DNA from: Planctomycetota bacterium
GTDB taxonomy: Bacteria; Planctomycetota; PUPC01; JABMSA01; JAUWKK01
Direction of reading: 5' to 3'
Assembly (NCBI GenBank): GCA_030614245.1
Contig: JAUWKK010000045.1
Coordinates: 1-12,161, forward strand
DNA length: 12,161 bases
The notes under the pieces were generated by a model. It was not told the DNA's origin and did no database searches. It saw nothing but the letters and a program-made list of their open reading frames with translations. Position numbers and translations under genes: made by a program. Positions 8,301 through 12,161 of this stretch are shown piece by piece. Within the stretch, counting starts at the first letter, position 1. Every line of letters starts with the position of its first letter.

Positions 8301-8740
8301 CCGGCTCCGAAGGGATGGAAGGCCCCGTGCCACGCGAGCTCGCCCTCAAGCTCAAAAACATGGCAAGGAAGCAGAGCTTCCTCCGCAACAGCGCCGAGAA
8401 GATATCGGCACAGTTCGAGATCGCGAACTATCCCTCCCTCTTCAAAGAGACGATAACTGAAATGAAAGCCGTCGAGGACGATCTCTCTAACCTGCGATAT
8501 CGCAACGCACTCCGCCGCCGTGGCGTGCTCCTGAAGAATCTCAAGGAGACCAGGATGTTCCTCGGCGGCCAGGTTGGCATCAGGCGCGACCGCTCGAACC
8601 CGCTGCCGAGCCGAATGCAGGACGAGATCACCGACGCGATAGGCGGTGCTTCGCCCAAGGGCTACGAGGAACTGCTCAAGGACTATTTCCGCGCACTCCA
8701 GGCTACAGACCTCAGACTACAGGCTCCAGGAAGAAAGTAA
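5354..8740 (+). CDS. DUF4175-like large membrane protein with Ig-like domains and coiled coil
   Basis: This encodes 1128 residues. ATG 5354 is chosen because earlier in-frame starts lie inside the previous gene; ggggag at 5336-5341 is a rather distant ribosome binding site. Two hydrophobic helices (about 37-58 and 66-88) form a hairpin, and a third spans about 158-176, as in DUF4175-like proteins. The EEVAIHVERCFPQIRNGLIN stretch between them is typical of that group. Ig-like beta regions follow: about 198-325, 327-430, and 432-550, the last with AHDDFGIS and VYYAEAIDN. Residues 553-880 are long, charged, mostly helical coiled coil with acidic clusters near 689-696 and 866-879. A Gly/Ser/Lys-rich linker spans about 895-990, then a helical C-terminal domain. 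The last 13 residues (QATDLRLQAPGRK) come from repeat-like DNA. It is probably an inner-membrane protein reaching into the periplasm. Its exact role is unknown. Confidence 0.8.
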   Translation: MQYEDRQLPDYQSYDELAERIDRTRRRWRAADIWHQRAAFIAIVAGMMLAFAATEALFHPPSSVRWAMFGVFVAAAAAGTALLLIRPMLHRRSDEEVAIHVERCFPQIRNGLINSVQLSQDPMVTAPAIVDRLIRNVADGTRELRFVSAIDLRPLKRFAAAAVLIVLAVVGLTAAWPDNARNAIARVLMPWKYIPAMGAARIVSVDAPASVFAGENLHIIVTADNIPDEAVDAVILHKWADPEETVAKLDERIKERTSAGDLPANADAMREHVRRNVELRQVMAPVGDAQFAGIIREVWFPLVFRIRINDTETLYHRVDVATRPAVQGVDVAYTFPEYTGLASAEEKSTNGALRAIKGTDAALTVTANKPIARAGLLLNGKTKRKLLIDPESLKMSARLRITRNGSYTINLVDEDGNANRDPIQRLIRCIQDRPPSIRFSAPAQDVSIPLGGTVSFILQMEMKAHDDFGISTISLLAQRNQDGTVAAFKRMHTWKTFLDPKNVAQTYSWRFSPADYTTGDRIVYYAEAIDNNDVSGAGKASTARFVVQIEDKGKVIADLDRKFDDWMKQLAQILKAQQEARAGAKHLHGLPLGRLKAAAARIEQKQIGIRRDTIIVANAIEPLDARIVRVRDVLHGLTAHEMADAIRHASDLTRAVTNKLPELEQTQDKIIAVLQEIIDLLPRLAEAAKEEEDEDDAGDLPEDVQDKLKDLADALKDFIDEQKKVIETTEDLAKKPVDDFTDEDDKLVEELAAIEDKWSRFLKEAHSDLSKLPEQDFSNPSLLKELIEIQSEVEMAEGALSKKVMEIATPLEENGVELAQSLATHLEKWLPDTPDRDRWQMEEPLGDYETPMAELPDELEDIVGELMEEQEDIFDEMEDATSGWADSLDKGAGWDTMDGPISNMSAQGVTGNRLPNQSEIGGRSGEGRSGKSSGEFVEETATGKGGRDTPTRLTPEAFSKGQIKDTSKDPTGGATGGGKVSGAGSEGMEGPVPRELALKLKNMARKQSFLRNSAEKISAQFEIANYPSLFKETITEMKAVEDDLSNLRYRNALRRRGVLLKNLKETRMFLGGQVGIRRDRSNPLPSRMQDEITDAIGGASPKGYEELLKDYFRALQATDLRLQAPGRK
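8699..8728. repeat. Degenerate short repeats forming the 3' end of the DUF4175-like gene
   Basis: The DNA alternates variants of caggctacag and ctcagactac up to the final codons. Such motifs are typical of intergenic simple repeats, not of a helical protein end. The gene's C-terminal residues may have been replaced by repeat DNA. Confidence 0.5.
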
Positions 8741-8754
8741 GACCAAACCCCAAC

Positions 8755-8778
8755 CCTGAAGCCTGAAGCCTGAAGCCT
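8755..8778. repeat. 7-base tandem repeat (cctgaag), about 3.4 units
   Basis: Units begin at 8755, 8762 and 8769, followed by a partial unit cct at 8776-8778. It lies in the short gap between the DUF4175-like and lipoprotein genes, next to the repeat-like 3' end of the former. Confidence 0.9.
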
Positions 8779-8802
8779 TGTTATGCGGTGAGGGCCTCAC
8801 GG

Positions 8803-11800
8803 ATGAGACGATACGCTCTGCTCGCGGCCTCAGGCGTCTTGCTTGCTCTCGTGGGTTGTCTGCCCCCTGACGTGGTTCCACCACGTCCCGTAGGGGCGGT
8901 TCGCGAACCGCCCCTACCGCCTGTAACCGTGCCCGTCCGCGATTCTGGCGGGGTGGAGGACGTTCGCAAGGTTGATCCGACACCCGTCATCAGGGTCGTT
9001 CGCCGGACGCGGAACGTCTTTGACTTCGAGAGCCAGTCAGATTTCCGCGCGTGGATCGCCTCGCGCTGCACCGTTGCAGCCGACGATGAGATCGCCTCCC
9101 AGGGCAGGCGCTCGATGCTCGTCCGCATGAAGCCCGGCAAGGGCTATCCCGGTATCACGCTCAGAACCGCCCGCAACCGCTTCTACAACTGGTCCGGTTA
9201 TCCTCGGCTCGAGCTTGATGTCCACAACCCGAGCGACACGTCTTTCAACCTCCTCATCCGGGTTGACGACGATCGAAGCGTCAGCTATACCACACGAATG
9301 CACACCACGCTCGGCATATCACCCGGGTGGAATACCTGCACAGTGAGGCTGGATAATGCCAGGACGACCGACGGCAAGCGCCTGTTCAACTGGTCACGTG
9401 TCAAGGCATTCTTTCTCTTCGTTCAACACCCCACCCGGCCGATCGAGTTCCGCCTCGACAACATCCGCCTGGCCGCCGAGGCGGACGTCAGCAGGCTCGT
9501 CGATAACGTGCACATGTTCGACTTCGGTGAAGACGGCTCACCCGTCTGGCCGGGCTTCGTCAGAGTCACTCCCGGCTCCACGTGGAGCGAAGCCGCCGGC
9601 TACGGATTCTCCAGCAAGGGCAAACTGCGCGCTGAGAGCGGCACCATGCCCGACGATCTCACCTGCGACTTCGTCAAACGCGCGCCCTCGGGACACACAT
9701 CGAACACATTCAGCATCCGCGTGCCGAATGGCCGATACGCAGTGACCATATACGGCCAGAACTCGAGCTACTATCGCTATCCAGCGCGCGGTTGGGAACT
9801 CCGGGCAGAAGGCAAACTCGTGCGTCGCTTCAATATGAGCCGCAGTCTGTTTTACTCGGAGAAGTACTTTTATCGGGGCATCAACGACAACTACAGTCCC
9901 GATGCAAAGCTGTGGGAAAGGCACGTTGAACCGCGAATGCCGCGCCATGAGTTTTTCGCCGACGTAACGGACGGACGGCTCGACATCGAGCTGCGCGGTT
10001 TCGCAGTCGCAGCGATGATCGTCTGCCCAGCGGACATCCAACCGCGAGCCCGATACTTCGCCGACCAAGTCGATGCCACGCGCCGGCAGCGATTCTACGA
10101 GACCTTCTGCCGCGTTCAGCACGGCAGGTTCAAGGGCTGGCCCGTACCGCTTTCGCAGGAAGACAAGGCCCGCGGGTACGTTCTCTTCTCGCACGACTAC
10201 GACGTGCCGATAACTCCGACCCTCGCCCCGAGTGTTGACAGCCTCGACCCGAAGCTGCTCGCGGCCGCTTGCCCGGGCGAATACGAACCGGTCTGCTTCT
10301 GCGTCCGGCCGATCGTCGACCTGACCGGCTGCTCTGTAAGGGCGACAGTGTTGCTCGGGAAGAGCACGACCCTGCCTGCTTCAGCCATCGAGATACGCTC
10401 AGTTCAGCAGTTCCTTGCCAGAAAGGCGAAGGGCGTTTTCGGGCCGGTCGGCAAGATACTTCAGCCATTCGATGCCATCGACTTGCCGAAGGACGTCACG
10501 CACGGCTTCTGGCTGACGCTGCACGTGCCTGAAGATGCTCCGCCCGGCGAGTACACCGGAACGGTCACGTTCGCGGCCAGGGGCCGGCCCAAACGTGGGG
10601 CAGGCTTTCAGCCTGCCAATTCATGCATTTGCAGCCTGGAAAGGCTGCACCACATTCCGTTGACGATCACCGTCTATCCGTTCACGGTGCCCGAGCCCGA
10701 CGACGTGGCTTTTGGCCTGTACTACAACGGTCCGTTCCATAACAATCAGCGCTTCGTCTTCTTCGATCACGGCCAACGCAAGGCCGTTGACCGTGCCACC
10801 AGAAAACCCACCCTGGGTGGCACGTTCAAGCAAAGCCTGGACGTGGACGATGATATCGAGAAACTCGCCTGGCAGACTATCGAACGGCAGATCATCGATA
10901 TGAAGGCGCACGGACTGAACACTGTCCAGGTACAGCTTTCCCGGCTGTCGCTCGCGTCCGACGGGAGCGTAGTGATCGATTTCGCCAAGCCCGCCCGATT
11001 CGTCGATCTCTGCCGCAAGCACGGGTTATGCACCGTTGTGCCGGCGATGGTCGAGACGATCGAGATCGCCAACAAGCAGATTCGATCGGGCAGGAAGGAA
11101 TTCTCGCCGGAATTCAACACGTCATACAAGAAGGCCGTGGCCGATCTCGCCGCGTGGTTCAAGAAGAAGCACGTGCCGCTGCTGATCTGGCCGGTCGATG
11201 AGCCGCGCGAGGAATTGATCAATGTGTGGAACCGCAATTTCGCCGACACGGTGAGGTATCTCAAGCTGAACCGCGAAGTCCCCGGCATCCGAACATCGAT
11301 CACGCTGCTCTCAGACAAGCAGTCCGGGCTAAGTTACGTGCCGATGATCGAACACATGGACGTCGTCCAGACCACGGGCAACAGCAAAGCTATAGGCATA
11401 ATCGAGGCGGCGAGGAAACAGAACAAGCCATTCTGGCTCTATAACGCCGGCATGAGCCGGGCGTCGTGGGGCTTTCTTCCCTGGAGAATGGGTGCCGCCG
11501 GACGATGGCAGTGGCATTACCAGTGGTGGGCGGCGCCCTATCCATACAATCCCTTCCATACCGAAAGCGAGGGGCTGACATTCCCCGCGCCCGACGGGCC
11601 ACGCGCGACCGTCGAATACGAATGGCTACGCGAAGGCATCGACGATTACCGCTATCTGAAGCGACTCGAGCAAGCAATCGCCAGGGCCGAAGCATCAGGA
11701 CGAGACACAAGCGCCGCGAAGAAGCTGCTCGACGAGATCAGAAGCCGCCTGCCCGAATACATGGGGCAGGCTTTCAACCTGCCAGTCAATCAGCAGCCTG

Positions 11801-11958
11801 GAAAAATGGCCCGCCCAACGTCGGGCGGGCAAGCTCCACAAGCCGCACTCGAGGCAAACAAGCTACTGGACAAGGTCAGCCAGAACGCAATGAACCGGTG
11901 GCGCAGGCAGATCGCCCGGCAGATAATCGACCTGGAAAGGAAAGGCAACCACGGATGA
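8803..11958 (+). CDS. Lipoprotein with carbohydrate-binding-like domains and GH123/DUF4091-type barrel
   Basis: This encodes 1051 residues. ATG 8803 is preferred to GTG 8788 because tgaggg (8789-8794) precedes it at good spacing. The signal ends in the lipobox LVGC, so Cys19 is the likely lipidated residue. A Pro-rich linker follows. Residues about 70-225 form a beta domain resembling carbohydrate-binding modules (FDFES, PRLELDVHN, FRLDNIRL). Residues about 235-410 resemble a malectin/galactose-binding-like domain (MFDFG, FSIRVPNGRYAVTIYG, DGRLDIELRG). A sandwich at about 460-625 leads to a TIM-barrel region, about 630-960. The motifs WPVDEPRE (796-803, acidic pair as in GH123-like enzymes), RWQWHYQWW, and WLREGIDDYRYL (941-952) identify a DUF4091-type glycoside hydrolase relative. 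A surface glycan-degrading or -binding role is likely; the substrate is unknown. Several palindromic repeats are translated within it. It follows the DUF4175-like gene by 62 bases. Confidence 0.8.
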   Translation: MRRYALLAASGVLLALVGCLPPDVVPPRPVGAVREPPLPPVTVPVRDSGGVEDVRKVDPTPVIRVVRRTRNVFDFESQSDFRAWIASRCTVAADDEIASQGRRSMLVRMKPGKGYPGITLRTARNRFYNWSGYPRLELDVHNPSDTSFNLLIRVDDDRSVSYTTRMHTTLGISPGWNTCTVRLDNARTTDGKRLFNWSRVKAFFLFVQHPTRPIEFRLDNIRLAAEADVSRLVDNVHMFDFGEDGSPVWPGFVRVTPGSTWSEAAGYGFSSKGKLRAESGTMPDDLTCDFVKRAPSGHTSNTFSIRVPNGRYAVTIYGQNSSYYRYPARGWELRAEGKLVRRFNMSRSLFYSEKYFYRGINDNYSPDAKLWERHVEPRMPRHEFFADVTDGRLDIELRGFAVAAMIVCPADIQPRARYFADQVDATRRQRFYETFCRVQHGRFKGWPVPLSQEDKARGYVLFSHDYDVPITPTLAPSVDSLDPKLLAAACPGEYEPVCFCVRPIVDLTGCSVRATVLLGKSTTLPASAIEIRSVQQFLARKAKGVFGPVGKILQPFDAIDLPKDVTHGFWLTLHVPEDAPPGEYTGTVTFAARGRPKRGAGFQPANSCICSLERLHHIPLTITVYPFTVPEPDDVAFGLYYNGPFHNNQRFVFFDHGQRKAVDRATRKPTLGGTFKQSLDVDDDIEKLAWQTIERQIIDMKAHGLNTVQVQLSRLSLASDGSVVIDFAKPARFVDLCRKHGLCTVVPAMVETIEIANKQIRSGRKEFSPEFNTSYKKAVADLAAWFKKKHVPLLIWPVDEPREELINVWNRNFADTVRYLKLNREVPGIRTSITLLSDKQSGLSYVPMIEHMDVVQTTGNSKAIGIIEAARKQNKPFWLYNAGMSRASWGFLPWRMGAAGRWQWHYQWWAAPYPYNPFHTESEGLTFPAPDGPRATVEYEWLREGIDDYRYLKRLEQAIARAEASGRDTSAAKKLLDEIRSRLPEYMGQAFNLPVNQQPGKMARPTSGGQAPQAALEANKLLDKVSQNAMNRWRRQIARQIIDLERKGNHG
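8890..8917. repeat. Perfect 28-base palindrome translated in the lipoprotein linker
   Basis: The arms gtaggggcggttcg and its exact reverse complement meet at 8903/8904. It encodes part of VGAVREPPLPP directly after the lipobox. This type of palindrome (gtaggggcg...cgcccctac) is common as an intergenic repeat in several bacterial phyla, so it looks inserted. Confidence 0.85.
10595..10653. repeat. Composite double-hairpin repeat, copy 1
   Basis: Hairpin A at 10599-10617 (ggcaggct, loop ttc, agcctgcc) is followed by a spacer and hairpin B at 10631-10648 (gcagcct, loop ggaa, aggctgc). The ends gtgg and ccac are also complementary. It is read as RGAGFQPAN...SLERLHH between two beta strands, where related proteins would be expected to have only a short turn. 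Confidence 0.8.
10793..10823. repeat. Inverted repeat gtgccacc/ggtggcac
   Basis: Eight-base perfect arms at 10793-10800 and 10816-10823 flank a 15-base loop. It encodes RATRKPTLGGTF in a region that looks like a loop before the first barrel helix. It seems a different repeat family from the other palindromes in this gene. Confidence 0.65.
11763..11830. repeat. Composite double-hairpin repeat, copy 2, plus GC-rich hairpin
   Basis: The first part matches 10597-10640 closely: ggggcaggctttcaacctgcca, spacer, then gcagcctggaaaa. Hairpin A has one mismatch and the right arm of hairpin B is lost. Next comes a perfect hairpin gcccgccc/gggcgggc at 11809-11830. Here the repeat is read in a different frame from copy 1 (MGQAFNLPVNQQPGKM). 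Confidence 0.75.
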
Positions 11959-12161
11959 ACGCTGATTAGGAAGAACCACTATCATGCTAACCAAGCTCCA
12001 TCGTTCCAGAGTTCAACCGTTGCTCAATCAGGTACGCCGTTGAAAGGTGCTATACCTAAAGTTGCGGAAACCCCGTGGTACGAAACAGCGGCTGATGCGG
12101 CTTGGGATGAAGGTAAAGAGATACTGAAGGATGAAGGTACTAAGTACGTTAAACAACAAGC
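11959..12161 (+). other. Right edge: open frame without a clear start
   Basis: The frame after the lipoprotein stop stays open to the window edge with no ATG or GTG; TTG at 12040 is the only mid-frame start of a common kind. It would read KGAIPKVAETPWYE... with acidic and basic residues and no recognised domain. The bases are visibly AT-richer and the codons favour T endings (ggt, gct, gtt, cct), unlike the C-ending codons upstream. An ATG at 11984 in another frame gives only 19 codons. It may be a partial gene, transferred DNA, or an assembly join. Confidence 0.3.

Overview
This window looks like a chromosomal piece from an uncultured, GC-rich Gram-negative bacterium, most likely a planctomycete or a close relative. 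That reading is inference. It rests on the tandem DUF4159 protein, the DUF4175-like giant membrane protein, the LamG and DUF4091 surface proteins, the lipoprotein signal, and scattered intergenic-type palindromic repeats. All supported genes lie on the + strand.

Left block (1-3290): the 3' end of an unrecognised gene with two CxxC pairs (2-265) is followed by two small membrane-anchored genes (289-840 and 873-1748). These two start with nearly the same ribosome binding site and N-terminal module but continue into unrelated extracytoplasmic bodies. The first body is a beta-rich repeat protein, the second a LamG domain. A radical SAM protein with a SPASM-like cysteine-rich C-terminus (1815-3290) follows on the same strand.

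Middle gap (3291-3810): about 520 bases without a credible gene. It holds a foldback element of the widespread family that yields spurious CHSERSEES peptides, and, just before the next gene, a possible -10 box.

Right block (3811-11958): three tightly spaced genes form a likely operon. They encode an exported protein with two DUF4159 domains, a 1128-residue DUF4175-like membrane protein with Ig-like domains, a long acidic coiled coil and a Gly-rich linker, and a 1051-residue lipoprotein with carbohydrate-binding-like domains and a GH123/DUF4091-type barrel. In many planctomycete genomes DUF4159 and DUF4175-like proteins sit near MoxR/DUF58 genes; none of those is visible here.

The most unusual sequence structure is the accumulation of several palindromic repeat families inside the lipoprotein gene. 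Each is translated without breaking the reading frame, and the same composite repeat appears twice in different frames. The second notable item is the shared leader module on two adjacent, otherwise unrelated proteins next to a radical SAM enzyme. The right edge (11959-12161) shifts to AT-richer, T-ending codons and holds only an open frame with no clear start.
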